Notes: generated by a model not told the origin, from the sequence alone. 64,000 nucleotides of DNA from DATMNR01 sp963702765 (GCA_963702765.1 CAVPEB010000027.1:124001-188000); one strand, 5' to 3'. Counted from the stretch's first letter, positions 25,439 to 34,846 are shown. A program made the numbers and translations.

Positions 25439-26803
25439 CTATTCCACGCGGTGTGGTTCCTCAGTGTGTCGTTGGGGTGAGTTTAACCATAAAGAGATAT
25501 GCGCTGGCTGCATAGTTTCCTCGACCACTGCCAACAAATCCTCTTGCAACTGGTTCAAGTCTACCTCATTGCGTAATGTTACACTGAAAGCTGCTACGAT
25601 CTTGGCCGCGTCATACTTACGACGATAAAAGCGCCGATCGACAAGGCGCTGAATGCGCTGGCGCAAGGGCTGGAATAGGGCAGCTACGAGCAGTGTCGAG
25701 CTGACGAGCACTACGCCATTACTTCGTCCGAGTAGGTCAGAGAGCAGGTATTGCCCGGCAAACACGAGCAGAAGATAGGTCAGCAGCAGGATCGCGCTCA
25801 GTAAGCCATAGACCAGCGTGCGATTGATCAGTACATCGATATCCCACAACCGGTAGCGCAGGAGCGCAATGCCAATACAAAATGGAATGGGCAAGTAGTA
25901 GAAACGATAGAGAGGCTCTATTGCCACACCCAGGAATGAGCCAGGGCTATTGAGCGCAGGAAACAACAGCACGACGAGTCCGAAGCAGATCGGAAGAAGG
26001 AGCACAGGCACGAATCCATAGATCAGCCACTTGATCTGTTGTCGCTGTACCACGGAGGCCACCCGCCGGTAACGGTAAATCTGGGTGGCGAGCGACCCTC
26101 CAAACACAATGGAAAGCCACACCGCCGAGAGCAGCAGAGGCCAAAGGTTGATATTCAGAGGCGTGTTTACGGGAGCTGTCCAGAAGAAGAAATTCACGAT
26201 CCACAGGCTGATCAGTGCCCACGACCAGCGCGGGACGAAGCGCCCATCAGGGAAGATGAAGAAGAAAAAGCCCAGACATAGGTAGGCAAGGATAGACAAA
26301 GGGTTCCCCACAATGGTGGCCACGAGGACGAGCGTGTTATCTGAGAGCACTGCACTCAACGCATTTAGATGTGAGATGGACAGTCCAAGTGAACCGAAGT
26401 TGATCAGCAAAAACGAGGTAAAGAGTCCCATCCACGTATTCGGCCTGCGCCAGATAATTACTGCGCCGACAAGCAGGAAAGCCAGTGAGGTTAGCATGTC
26501 CCAACTGAACACATACAGCGCGTAGGTATGCAGAGAGAACCCTGCATGAAGGAGCGTGGCCAGACCCTGGGGGGTCAATTGATCGCTCTGACAGCTGGGT
26601 AGAGGCGTGATGCAGATGCCATACAGCGCAGAGTAGAACGCCGGAAGGCTGACGACAAGTACCAACAGATCACAGAACACAAGGATCACCCACAACGCCT
26701 GCAAGAAGCGAAGCCGACGTCCACGTAGCGGCACTTCACCTCCGTTTGATCCTGCCGCTGTAGAAGTCAGATGTGTTGGCGATGTGATAGTTTGGGGTGT
26801 CAA
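25439..26803 (-). CDS. Multi-helix membrane protein resembling a sensor-kinase input region (copy 1)
   Basis: About 454 residues. TTG 26803 follows AGGGGG at good spacing; a longer start at 26827 lacks such a site. Eight or more hydrophobic helices run from FLQALWVILVFCDLLVLVV to LLTYLLLVFAGQYLLSDLLG. A cytosolic tail follows with VAALFQPLRQRIQRLVDRRFYRRKYDAAK and SVTLRNEVDLNQLQEDLL. This arrangement is typical of the N-terminal part of ComP-like and NarL-partner sensor kinases that continue into GAF or HisKA domains, but here the protein ends after about 60 cytosolic residues. It may be a receptor without kinase output. It is upstream of merR on the same strand. Confidence 0.75.
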   Translation of the reverse strand: MTPQTITSPTHLTSTAAGSNGGEVPLRGRRLRFLQALWVILVFCDLLVLVVSLPAFYSALYGICITPLPSCQSDQLTPQGLATLLHAGFSLHTYALYVFSWDMLTSLAFLLVGAVIIWRRPNTWMGLFTSFLLINFGSLGLSISHLNALSAVLSDNTLVLVATIVGNPLSILAYLCLGFFFFIFPDGRFVPRWSWALISLWIVNFFFWTAPVNTPLNINLWPLLLSAVWLSIVFGGSLATQIYRYRRVASVVQRQQIKWLIYGFVPVLLLPICFGLVVLLFPALNSPGSFLGVAIEPLYRFYYLPIPFCIGIALLRYRLWDIDVLINRTLVYGLLSAILLLTYLLLVFAGQYLLSDLLGRSNGVVLVSSTLLVAALFQPLRQRIQRLVDRRFYRRKYDAAKIVAAFSVTLRNEVDLNQLQEDLLAVVEETMQPAHISLWLNSPQRHTEEPHRVE

Positions 26804-26870
26804 TATATACCCCCTTGATTCATGCAACGTATGCTGCTGCTAGCAATCATGCACAAGAAACTATGGCAGA

Positions 26871-27827
26871 TCATGCTCTTGCCTGCTCTATTTTACCATT
26901 ACAACGCTCGAGAACACTACGACACTTATACAGACGGTGGAATGACACCAAGTTGCTGCAACAGGCCGAGCGCATCAAACATGGTCCACCCGTCACCACC
27001 TCCTGCCCATCGCGTTTGCCATATCTCCTCTTGAGTTCCTCATAGCGCGCAAACCGCTCTGGAACGGGGCGTCCCTGAGCATCGTAGCGCTCAGTGAGGG
27101 TAAAGCTCAGTAGTGGCGTGCTTGTAGCATCAAGTAGATGGATCGATAATATCTCGGTTCCAGGGCCAGCAATACCGCCTGGACCGCGCTCGAAACGCAC
27201 ACTTTTGACTACACTTATGAGACTATGTACATGCCAGTGCTCTGTCTCCACCTTCCAACTATCCCCGGCGAAAAGTGGCGTTGCCGTTCCGAAGACCTCC
27301 ATGACACCACCCGCGATTCCGGTGACGACGGCAATTGGTGGCGAGGCGTATAGATCGGTGATTAGGAACTCCAGATCGCGCCGGGGCATTGCAGTGAAGA
27401 GTGTTCCATAATAACCATGAGGCTCGAGTTGTTGCCTCACATCCAGCATGTCAACTTCGGCCCATACTTTCACGAACTTGCCATCGACTACACGGAAGAT
27501 ATCCATCCCACTGAATTTTACCCGTTTGCCTGTAGGTGCAATACCGCGAAACTCGCCTTGTTGTGTTCCTTGAACAGTCCAACGAGTCACAACCTTGTCA
27601 TTTTCGGCAACCCAGTCGTGAATGATCTGATGGCGATCTGGGAAGGCATTCAACATCATGCTTATCATATGTTTGAATTCTTCTCGATTTTGGCCGTTAT
27701 CTGAACCTTCGACTGCGAACCCTTCAAAATTGGGGGCCAGAAGTTCATCCAGGAAAGCCACATTCCTCCCATTCGTTACTTCGTCGTAAAAACGACGAAC
27801 GAGAGCCTTGTTTTCTTCAGTTGACAT
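26871..27827 (-). CDS. SnoaL-like/NTF2-fold protein with chimeric C-terminus (copy 2)
   Basis: Copy of the protein at 23884-24747, from ATG 27827. Differences include V to F in NVAFLDELL, QGEFRGIAP in place of QGEYLGIAP, and KFVKV in place of KIVKV. After EVVT the frame does not reach the original end: it crosses the duplication junction at 26991 and continues for about 39 residues (GGPCLMRSACCSNLVSF and on) encoded by the normally non-coding right end of copy 1. The extension is therefore a product of the duplication and is cysteine-rich by chance. The domains are intact. Confidence 0.8.
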   Translation of the reverse strand: MSTEENKALVRRFYDEVTNGRNVAFLDELLAPNFEGFAVEGSDNGQNREEFKHMISMMLNAFPDRHQIIHDWVAENDKVVTRWTVQGTQQGEFRGIAPTGKRVKFSGMDIFRVVDGKFVKVWAEVDMLDVRQQLEPHGYYGTLFTAMPRRDLEFLITDLYASPPIAVVTGIAGGVMEVFGTATPLFAGDSWKVETEHWHVHSLISVVKSVRFERGPGGIAGPGTEILSIHLLDATSTPLLSFTLTERYDAQGRPVPERFARYEELKRRYGKRDGQEVVTGGPCLMRSACCSNLVSFHRLYKCRSVLERCNGKIEQARA

Positions 27828-27916
27828 AGAAGTCACTCCTTCAATCTTCGTACATCTAGCAATCTGTTCAGTCAGATCACAGCTAGCACATACATGGAGC
27901 GAAGCTTATAGCTCGC

Positions 27917-28318
27917 TTAGGAGATGGGCTGCACATCTTCAGCTTCATTCTGTCGCAGTTGCCTCTGGAGGCTGGCGATGCGTTCAGTCAGGCGTGCGTG
28001 GAGATCAGTCAGCAGCAACATCTGGTGTTCGACATCTCGGACTTTGTCCTGATAGAGCGCCAGTAGCTCCTCTTCACAGACCGGTAACGTGTAGGGGAGA
28101 GGGGAAGTTCCAGTGCAAGCAAGAACCTCTTCGATCTGCTCGGTAGTGAGACCCAGACCCAGGTACATCTGGATGGTTTGCACGCGTTGGACGGCTTCCT
28201 CATCCAGGTCACGATAACCATTCTCGAGTCGACGAGGACACAACAGGCGTTTCTGTTCATAGTAGCGCAAGGAACGTATACTCACTCCCGTGCGCCGGGA
28301 TACCTCACCAATACGCAC
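27917..28318 (-). CDS. MerR-family transcriptional regulator (copy 2)
   Basis: Near-identical to the copy at 24837. The change L to P just before VRIGEV lies in the leader if translation starts at GTG 28318, so the proteins may be identical; if the ATG at 28336 is used they differ by one residue. The helix-turn-helix, coiled coil and cysteines are all kept. Two identical MerR dimers can bind both operators, so the two modules are presumably co-regulated. Confidence 0.9.
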   Translation of the reverse strand: MRIGEVSRRTGVSIRSLRYYEQKRLLCPRRLENGYRDLDEEAVQRVQTIQMYLGLGLTTEQIEEVLACTGTSPLPYTLPVCEEELLALYQDKVRDVEHQMLLLTDLHARLTERIASLQRQLRQNEAEDVQPIS

Positions 28319-28357
28319 AGGTCCATCTCCTTTCATAAATCTGGAACGCTTATCCCT

Positions 28358-28389
28358 AGTATAAACTATGACATCAGTGTCAGAGTCAA
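28358..28389 (-). promoter_or_regulatory. MerR-type promoter with dyad operator (copy 2)
   Basis: Identical to the copy-1 promoter: minus-strand TTGACT and TATACT with 20-base spacing and the dyad TGACATCAGTGTCA at 28369-28382. Confidence 0.8.
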
Positions 28390-28518
28390 GGGATCGCATG
28401 CTTCATGTGAGAGAAGAACTTAGCCCGTCCTTACCTGGGAACACAAGTGCTCTTTTACCGACGTTGAAAATCTTCGATATCATGGCACAACACTAGTTGG
28501 ATACAGAATCGTTTTGCG

Positions 28519-29883
28519 CTATTCCACGCAGTGTGGTTCCTCAGTGTGTCGTTGGGGTGAGTTTAACCATAAAGAGATATGCGCTGGTTGCATAGTTTCC
28601 TCGACCACTGCCAACAAATCCTCTTGCAACTGGTTCAAGTCTACCTCATTGCGTAATGTTACACTGAAAGCTGCTACGATCTTGGCCGCGTCATACTTAC
28701 GACGATAAAAGCGCCGATCGACAAGGCGCTGAATGCGCTGGCGCAAGGGCTGGAATAGGGCAGCTACGAGCAGTGTCGAGCCGACGAGCACTACGCCATT
28801 ACTTCGTCCGAGTAGGTCAGAGAGCAGGTATTGCCCGGCAAACACGAGCAGAAGATAGGTCAGCAGCAGGATCGCGCTCAGTAAGCCGTAGACCAGCGTG
28901 CGATTGATCAGTACATCGATATCCCACAACCGGTAGCGCAGGAGCGCAATGCCGATACAAAATGGAATGGGCAAGTAGTAGAAACGATAGAGAGGCTCTA
29001 TTGCCACACCCAGGAATGAGCCAGGGCTATTGAGCGCAGGAAACAACAGCACGACGAGTCCGAAGCAGATCGGAAGAAGGAGCACAGGCACGAATCCATA
29101 GATCAGCCACTTGATCTGTTGTCGCTGTACCACGGAGGCCACCCGCCGGTAACGGTAAATCTGGGTGGCGAGCGACCCTCCAAACACAATGGAAAGCCAC
29201 ACCGCCGAGAGCAGCAGAGGCCAAAGGTTGATATTCAGAGGCGTGTTTACGGGAGCTGTCCAGAAGAAGAAATTCACGATCCACAGGCTGATCAGTGCCC
29301 ACGACCAGCGCGGGACGAAGCGCCCATCAGGGAAGATGAAGAAGAAAAAGCCCAGACATAGGTAGGCAAGGATAGACAAAGGGTTCCCCACAATGGTGGC
29401 CACGAGGACGAGCGTGTTATCTGAGGGCACTGCACTCAACGCATTGACATGTGAGATGGACAGTCCAAGTGAACCGAAGTTGATCAGCAAAAACGAGGTA
29501 AAGAGTCCCATCCACGTATTCGGCCTGCGCCAGATAATTACTGCGCCGACAAGCAGGAAAGCCAGTGAGGTTAGCATGTCCCAACTGAACACATACAGCG
29601 CGTAGGTATGCAGAGAGAACCCTGCATGAAGGAGCGTGGCCAGACCCTGGGGGGTCAATTGATCGCTCTGACAGCTGGGTAGAGGCGTGATGCAGATGCC
29701 ATACAGCGCAGAGTAGAACGCCGGAAGGCTGACGACAAGTACCAACAGATCACAGAGCACAAGGATCACCCACAACGCCTGCAAGAAGCGAAGCCGACGT
29801 CCACGTAGCGGCACTTCACCTCCGTTTGATCCTGCCGCTGTAGAAGTCAGATGTGTTGGCGATGTGATAGTTTGGGGTGTCAA
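28519..29883 (-). CDS. Multi-helix membrane protein resembling a sensor-kinase input region (copy 2)
   Basis: Second copy of the protein at 25439, from TTG 29883 with the same AGGGGG site. It differs at a few residues (VILVLCDLL, HVNALSAVPSDN, VLVGSTLL, and PHCVE near the end). All helices and the truncated cytosolic tail are kept, which argues that the shortened form is the real gene product and not a frameshifted kinase. Confidence 0.75.
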   Translation of the reverse strand: MTPQTITSPTHLTSTAAGSNGGEVPLRGRRLRFLQALWVILVLCDLLVLVVSLPAFYSALYGICITPLPSCQSDQLTPQGLATLLHAGFSLHTYALYVFSWDMLTSLAFLLVGAVIIWRRPNTWMGLFTSFLLINFGSLGLSISHVNALSAVPSDNTLVLVATIVGNPLSILAYLCLGFFFFIFPDGRFVPRWSWALISLWIVNFFFWTAPVNTPLNINLWPLLLSAVWLSIVFGGSLATQIYRYRRVASVVQRQQIKWLIYGFVPVLLLPICFGLVVLLFPALNSPGSFLGVAIEPLYRFYYLPIPFCIGIALLRYRLWDIDVLINRTLVYGLLSAILLLTYLLLVFAGQYLLSDLLGRSNGVVLVGSTLLVAALFQPLRQRIQRLVDRRFYRRKYDAAKIVAAFSVTLRNEVDLNQLQEDLLAVVEETMQPAHISLWLNSPQRHTEEPHCVE

Positions 29884-30069
29884 TATATACCCCCTTGATT
29901 CATGCAACGTATGCTGCTGCTAGCAATCATGCACAAGAAACTATGGCAGATCATGCTCTTGCCTGCTCTATTTTACCATTACAACGCTCGAGAACACTAC
30001 GACACTTATACAGACGGTGGAATAGACACCAAGTTGCTGCAACAGGCCGAGCGCATCAAACATGCTCCA

Positions 30070-30359
30070 GGCCTTCGAGGAACGTACCAGAGGCTACGCG
30101 AGTGATGATATGCCGAAGTCGTCATGGCATGCTTACCTGTCGAAGGTATGCCCTTAAATCCACACTTTTGATAGACACTACCTGGCTTTGAGCTGTTCAC
30201 AGCGAATTGCTCTCTGATGTTGTGCTCCTCTCACCGAAAGTTTGCATGTGCGTCTAGAGAAAGACGGACATGGTCTTGTCTCTAGTGTACGATTTATTCG
30301 TTAAAAAATCGTTACGGAAAGCGTTACGAACACGTGGCATTCAATAACCCTTTGATTCC
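30070..30359. other. Gene-free flank of the duplication
   Basis: No gene is visible. The sequence just right of copy 2 is unique in the window and gives the ancestral right border of the duplicated unit. Confidence 0.4.
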
Positions 30360-31082
30360 TTACTCCACCACATTTGATATAGCTGGTTTTGTCATGAAGG
30401 CTGCGACCTGCACAGGATCAAACCTGGTGATGCGATCAGGGCTAAGTTGATCCAGTTCGGGAGTAGGCAATCCGGCTAAGTGGTTGGCAACGGAGCTACC
30501 AATGGCCGGAGCAAGTGCGAAGCCATAGCAGGAACCTGGAGCAAGCGTCAGTCCATCCAGTCAGGAGAAGCTACCAATGTAAGGAAGAACATCCAGGTTA
30601 TGGGCTTGAAAGCCACCCCATGCGTCAACGCGCCGCAGACCTCGAACGAGCGGGAACAGCTCGCAGGCGGTCGCCCAGTTTCCCCGCTGACTCTCCTCGC
30701 GCAGCGTATAGGAGAGGCCATTCGGGGTAGGATCACCTAACCAGCCACCGCCCAGCAACAATGCACCGTCTGAAAGCTGCTTCACCGAGAGCGCACGACC
30801 GACTGCACTCAGCACGGGCTGGAGTACCCCTGATTGTGCAGGAGTACTGAGAAGCGCTTGCAACACGCGCATTCGCAGCGGCAACTGGATGCCAACGGAA
30901 CTGGCCAGTTCCCGGCTCCAGGCGCCAGCCGCGAGAACAATCTGCTTCGCTTGTATCAGTCCCTGCCCGGTCTGCACTCCAACGACGCGGTCGGCGACTC
31001 GTTGCAAGGCGAGACACTCGGTGCTGGTCGGCCCTGCGTTAAGGAAGGAGCTTCGTAGCCGCAAAGTAGATAAGTGCGGCAC
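30360..31082 (-). pseudogene. FAD-dependent oxidoreductase (DAO family), 5'-truncated with in-frame stop
   Basis: The minus strand encodes the C-terminal 240 residues of a D-amino acid/sarcosine oxidase-like flavoprotein: RVVGVQTGQGLIQAKQIVLAAGAWSREL, LLGGGWLGDPTPNG, RVDAWGGFQAHNLDVLPYIG, then after an in-frame TGA (30561-30563) LDGLTLAPGSCYGFALAPAIG and a natural end at 30360. The N-terminal FAD-binding GxGxxG half is absent. The homology stops right at the end of the tyrosine recombinase gene, so that element probably removed or displaced the 5' part. Confidence 0.75.
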
Positions 31083-31088
31083 AGTTTT
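31077..31088. repeat. 12-bp direct repeat, left side of recombinase gene (att-like)
   Basis: CGGCACAGTTTT occurs here, three bases beyond the recombinase stop, and again at 32067-32078 upstream of its start. The pair brackets the whole recombinase gene. Confidence 0.5.
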
Positions 31089-31090
31089 GT

Positions 31091-32033
31091 TTAGAGTGCT
31101 TCAGATGTACCCATCATACATGCCAGATCATCAGCCGACACCCGCGTGTAGATCGTGGTAGTTGCAATATCGGCATGACCAAGCAATTGCTGAATGGCTG
31201 GCAGCAGCATCGGAGGGTGCTCCAGCCCATAGGCAGCAGGATCAAGGAGTGATTTGGCAAATGGATGGCGAAGATCGTGAGGGCCGAGAGGTGAAGAGAG
31301 TTGTGCCGCCTGACCAAGCTTGGCAATGATCTCCCGAATGCCGCGTTCCGTCAGAGGTCCGCGCTGACCGAGTAAGAGATGCCCATCTGACCAGCCGCTC
31401 CAGGCGGCAACAGCTTCTCCCCGGATCGCTGCCAGTGTTCAGCCAGATGTTCGCGGTGTTTGAAATACGCATCGAGCGTTTCACGGGCTTCCTGGACAAG
31501 TGGGATATCGCGATGTTTGAGTCCTTTGCCACGTCGAATGATGAGCAATCCGCGCCGAGCGGAGACCTGAACATCGGGAATTTGGAGAGCTGCGACTTCC
31601 GAGACCCGTGAGCCTGCATAGCGGAAGAGGGTTGCCAGTGCCAATGCCAGCCCATGATCTTGCCGAGCGGCCATTTCAGCACAGCGCCGAACTGCATTCC
31701 ATTCGGTCTTTGATAAGGCGACAGGAGCGAACTCAACGATATCGATCATGGTCAGGTTGTGAAAAGGGTTGGTTCCCGCGATGGTATCGAAGAAGAGCAT
31801 GAGGCTAATGAGTGCCCGATTGATGGTCGTCGGGCATAGCGTTTGGCGAGCAGGTGGTCACGATACGTTTTGGCATCAATGGGGGCGATCTCGGTTGCTT
31901 TGAGACCAGGATGTTCGTTCTGGAGCCAGGTGGCAAAGCGACGAGCATCCTGCGTGTAGAGTGCAATCGATTTGGCAGACAGGTCTGGACGATGGGCAAG
32001 CTTCTCCTGCGAGGCAGCAATCTCATTCCACAT
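31091..32033 (-). pseudogene. Tyrosine recombinase (phage integrase/XerD-like), two frameshifts
   Basis: From ATG 32033, with AAGGAG upstream, the N-terminal SAM-like core-binding domain reads MWNEIAASQEKLAHRPDL and KSIALYTQDARRFATWL. Near 31835 one base is lost, and the frame continues through LMLFFDTIAGTNPFH and the catalytic Arg region LFRYAGSRVSEVAAL. A second one-base shift near 31395 leads to HLLLGQRGPLTERG, the HDLRH box, LLGHADIATTTIYTRV with the nucleophilic Tyr, and a stop at 31091. Repaired, it is a complete ~310-residue site-specific recombinase. It lies exactly between two 12-bp direct repeats. Confidence 0.82.
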
Positions 32034-32045
32034 GACGGCTCCTTG

Positions 32046-32145
32046 TTATCGGCACAGTTCTATTATCGGCACAGTTTTTGGTAAGATAATGTCTGTAACT
32101 CTGCCGATAATATACCACCTGGAAGAGGAATCTGCGCCGATAAGG
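32046..32145. promoter_or_regulatory. Iterated TTATCGGC sites upstream of recombinase
   Basis: TTATCGGCACAGTT occurs twice with 17-base period (32046-32059, 32063-32076). Two inverted copies, GCCGATAA, follow at 32103-32110 and 32136-32143. The arrangement suits recombinase arm-type sites or a repressor operator. Confidence 0.4.
32067..32078. repeat. 12-bp direct repeat, right side of recombinase gene (att-like)
   Basis: Second copy of CGGCACAGTTTT, 33 bases upstream of the recombinase start. It is also part of a small array of TTATCGGC sites. Confidence 0.5.
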
Positions 32146-32706
32146 CTTCTTTTTGGTCCAGTCCAAGTCATGGTACATATCACATCTATGGAAAGAGGCT
32201 CAAATAGGGGGCGAGTATGAACGGATACCGTTGCTCCATTGGTTCGCTACGCTGAAATAGTCAAAACTGGGAAATGGCAAGGATTGCCTCCTGAGACAGC
32301 CATTTGGACCGCTAAAGTCCCAAATACTTGTAGTAATCAATGATGTACACTATCACTTGCTAAAAAAATCATCGGCTCGTGTGATTATGACGAGCGGCGG
32401 TTCCAGAGCCGTATGAACGACTTGCCGAAAGTTTGGAGGTCTTTTTTATCTCCACGAAGTCAACAAGACCTGACCGAAACTGGCGGGTTAGTGTCGTTTG
32501 ACAAATAAAAATGGGTCAAATTCTGGTTCCGATCCGGTTCATACCACAGATTGGTGGCTTAGCCACGAAGCCATTCAAAACCGGATGCGGACAGATTGCT
32601 CTCTACCTTTCAGAAGCAGGCTGTGTGAGGATATCACGGTGGTATGCTTGCCGGAGAGATGAGAGTGAAGATCACCACCTGATGTTGAGTGGTCTTCTTA
32701 CTCGCC
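32146..32706. other. Gene-free stretch
   Basis: No gene is visible on either strand; frames are short and without ribosome sites. Near 32395-32430 a stretch containing GAGCCGTATG recalls the end of some intron or IS elements but cannot be assigned. Confidence 0.35.
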
Positions 32707-32982
32707 TTATCCGGGAGGAAGTGGCTGTGGATTGAGCTCGACTGCACGGCCTCCATTGAGAAGTGTTTGCCTCAGACTGGCTAAAGCCTTCGCCTGCTCA
32801 TGCATCGTATCAACCGTGCCGCTCACAAGCACGTATTCTGCTGGAGTTGTCCACCCTGGTTTATGGATGATGCTGATCATTTCCTCGAGGTCCTGAGTGT
32901 CGGCCATTGTAGCCAATTGTATCCTGAGCTCCTTGATTCGTGTTTCGAGGTGCGCCAGGTTGTGTTCGCTTCGATGCTCCAT
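32707..32982 (-). CDS. Small helical protein with C-terminal LNPQPLPPG tail
   Basis: 91 residues from ATG 32982 with an AGAGG site. It is mainly helical (EHNLAHLETRIKELRIQLAT, HEQAKALASLRQTLL) with a middle segment HKPGWTTPAEYVLVSGTVDTM, and ends in the proline-rich tail ELNPQPLPPG. I recall this LNPQPLPP ending from other small bacterial proteins of unknown role, but I cannot name a family. It is the last gene of a minus-strand run of unrecognised small proteins. Confidence 0.65.
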   Translation of the reverse strand: MEHRSEHNLAHLETRIKELRIQLATMADTQDLEEMISIIHKPGWTTPAEYVLVSGTVDTMHEQAKALASLRQTLLNGGRAVELNPQPLPPG

Positions 32983-33145
32983 AATGAAACCTCTCTTTCA
33001 ATTTTAATATGCGGCCTTCCATAAAGTTGGGGCGCTAGAGATTGTCCAGCTAGCTGCTGCCCTAATAGGGGCAAGTGACCGTTTCCCCCGGTCGATCTTG
33101 CCCCCTCTGGTTCTGTCCGGTAAGGCGACCGTGCAGGAACCGTTT

Positions 33146-34846
33146 TTATGTCGCAGCGGGACCCCCGGAAACGGGGAAGGTTGCTGGCGGCTGAGTAGCG
33201 TCGGAGTCTTGTGCATACACGTTGTGCGCTCCCTCGACGGCAGGCCAGACGAAAGGTGCCGTGAACGTACTCGTGCTAGTGCTCGTTGTCGTCCCGATCA
33301 ACTGTCCAGCTGGTGAATCGACGAACACATTCACCATTCCCGGATGAAAACCTTCAAGTCATGAAGAATGGGGATCCCTCGATGAGAGGGGCAGGGTCGG
33401 GTTGGATAATGGGCGGCGCATCCTCTATCTGAATAATGGGTATTAGCGGTTGGCCTGCCCCCACCACTTGAAGCGGCGTGGTTGAGAGCTGAGTGCCCCC
33501 CAGCACGGCGACAAGGTTGTACATCCCTGGTGCCTGACCCGGCGGGATGGTGATTGGCGCGGAGAAGCTACTGGTGGTCGTTAGGGTTGTGCTGCCCACG
33601 TTCGTTTGTTGCCCCTCGGGCACGGCGACAAGATTGAACTCGATCAGGTCGTTCGTTGTCGTCGAGACCGAGAAGGGCGGACTGAAGGGCGTCTCAGTGA
33701 AAAAGTCCTGATTGTGGAACCGAGGAGACGTACATCGAGTTCGGGGTCAGGCTCGAGGCGATGTACAAGTTCTTGCCGTCGTTCCCATTGCGTGGAATGA
33801 TGACCGATTGCGTTGGATCGCCAGCTTGTCCCCAGTTGACGTCCGACTCAGTCACAGTCCCAGAGGTGCTGTCTTGCCAGCCGACATAAATCGCACTCGC
33901 CTGGGCGAGCGGGAAGTTTGCCCCGGTGACAATGAGCGAACTGCCTGCGTTGACCTCGCTGTCAGTGTTGATCTGCACCGGGAGCAAGTTGGGGAAGGTC
34001 GGAACTGCTGCGTTGACGACGACTGGTGCTGGGCTGGGGGTGCTCGAATTGCAGGAAAAGCTCCTGCTGCTGGATCAGTGCAGTGAGTTGTGTGAAGCCG
34101 TACGGTAGCGCCTGGCTCCAGGCGGTCGGAACAGCAGCTAGCAGCGTCGAGAGATCACCCAAGTCCACCGTGCCCCCTGAGCCTGCCGAGTCGATCGCCC
34201 CCTCTGCAACCTGGAAGATGTTCGTCGGTTGATCCGTGAGAAAGTTGGCCACTTCCCGAGCAAAGTCCAAAAGATCCGCCGAGACGTCTGTCCCGCTAAC
34301 AGTGGCGTTCTCGACATTGGCCAACGCTGTCGTGGTCAGCTGAGGGCCGTATGAGGCAGGGATGACGATCTGAATGAGGATCTCGAGGTCGAAGGTAAGG
34401 CTGTAACTGGCATCCGAAAAAGGCCAGATTGTCACGTTTACGTCCCAGGCGGCTGAGTTGCCGTTGATCTCGTAACTCAGATAGGCCGTCGTCCCTCCGA
34501 GCGCACGGAGGATGCCGGTCGTGGGGAGATTGACAGAGATGTTATACGCTGTGTGCCCCAATTGCTTGATCTGAGTGACGATCCCGTTGGAGACCAGGGC
34601 AGAGACCCGATCGCGCATGGTCTGACCATGCGTGTCTTTATTCTGTGACCAAACCCGATCGCAAAACTGACTTAGTGGGGTTTGGAGCAACGTTAGCAAG
34701 TGTGAGGGCAGGTTGAGAACCGCTTCGTACGGCACGAGGGAGTGGACTGCCTGAGTCTGCGACCCTTTATCCGCGAAGAGCAATTGCACGCCCAGAGGTG
34801 TTCCCGTGATATTGACTGGGTTGCCGAAGCTGTCGATGATACTCAT
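33146..34846 (-). pseudogene. Multi-domain protein with Ig/IPT-like C-terminal repeats, three frameshifts
   Basis: ATG 34846 follows GGAGA. The first frame (to about 34020) encodes MSIIDSFGNPVNITGTPLGV and a largely beta and helical domain of about 280 residues. After a one-base shift the frame gives VVVNAAVPTFPNLLPVQINT and GSSLIVTGANFPLAQASAIYVGW, an IPT/TIG-like fold. A second shift near 33705 gives TETPFSPPFSV and LVAVPEGQQTNVGSTTLTT, and a third near 33360 gives GFHPGMVNVFVDSPAGQ, STSTFTAPFVWP. The repaired protein has about 565 residues with two or three Ig-like repeats. There is no signal peptide. Function unknown. Confidence 0.6.

Larger units (their letters stand above)
23912..26991. 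repeat. Tandem duplication, copy 1 of a 3.08-kb module
   Basis: Every landmark here recurs 3080 bases later with only scattered substitutions. The unit begins at GTCACCACC (23912) inside the end of the SnoaL-like gene and ends at the junction 26991/26992. It carries three genes in the same order as copy 2. Confidence 0.95.
26992..30069. repeat. Tandem duplication, copy 2 of the 3.08-kb module
   Basis: Head-to-tail second copy. Identity is lost after about 30069, where copy 1 reads ATGGTCCACCC and copy 2 reads ATGCTCCAGGCC. One single-base insertion occurs near 30023. The few substitutions include protein changes in all three genes. Confidence 0.95.

Noticed and set aside
23912..30069. Assembly artefact as explanation for the 3.08-kb duplication
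   Set aside because: The copies differ at several coding positions and by one indel, so they are not a simple duplicated contig piece; read mapping is still needed.
32395..32430. GAGCCGTATG stretch suggesting a group II intron end
   Set aside because: No domain V hairpin, reverse transcriptase or paired ends were found.
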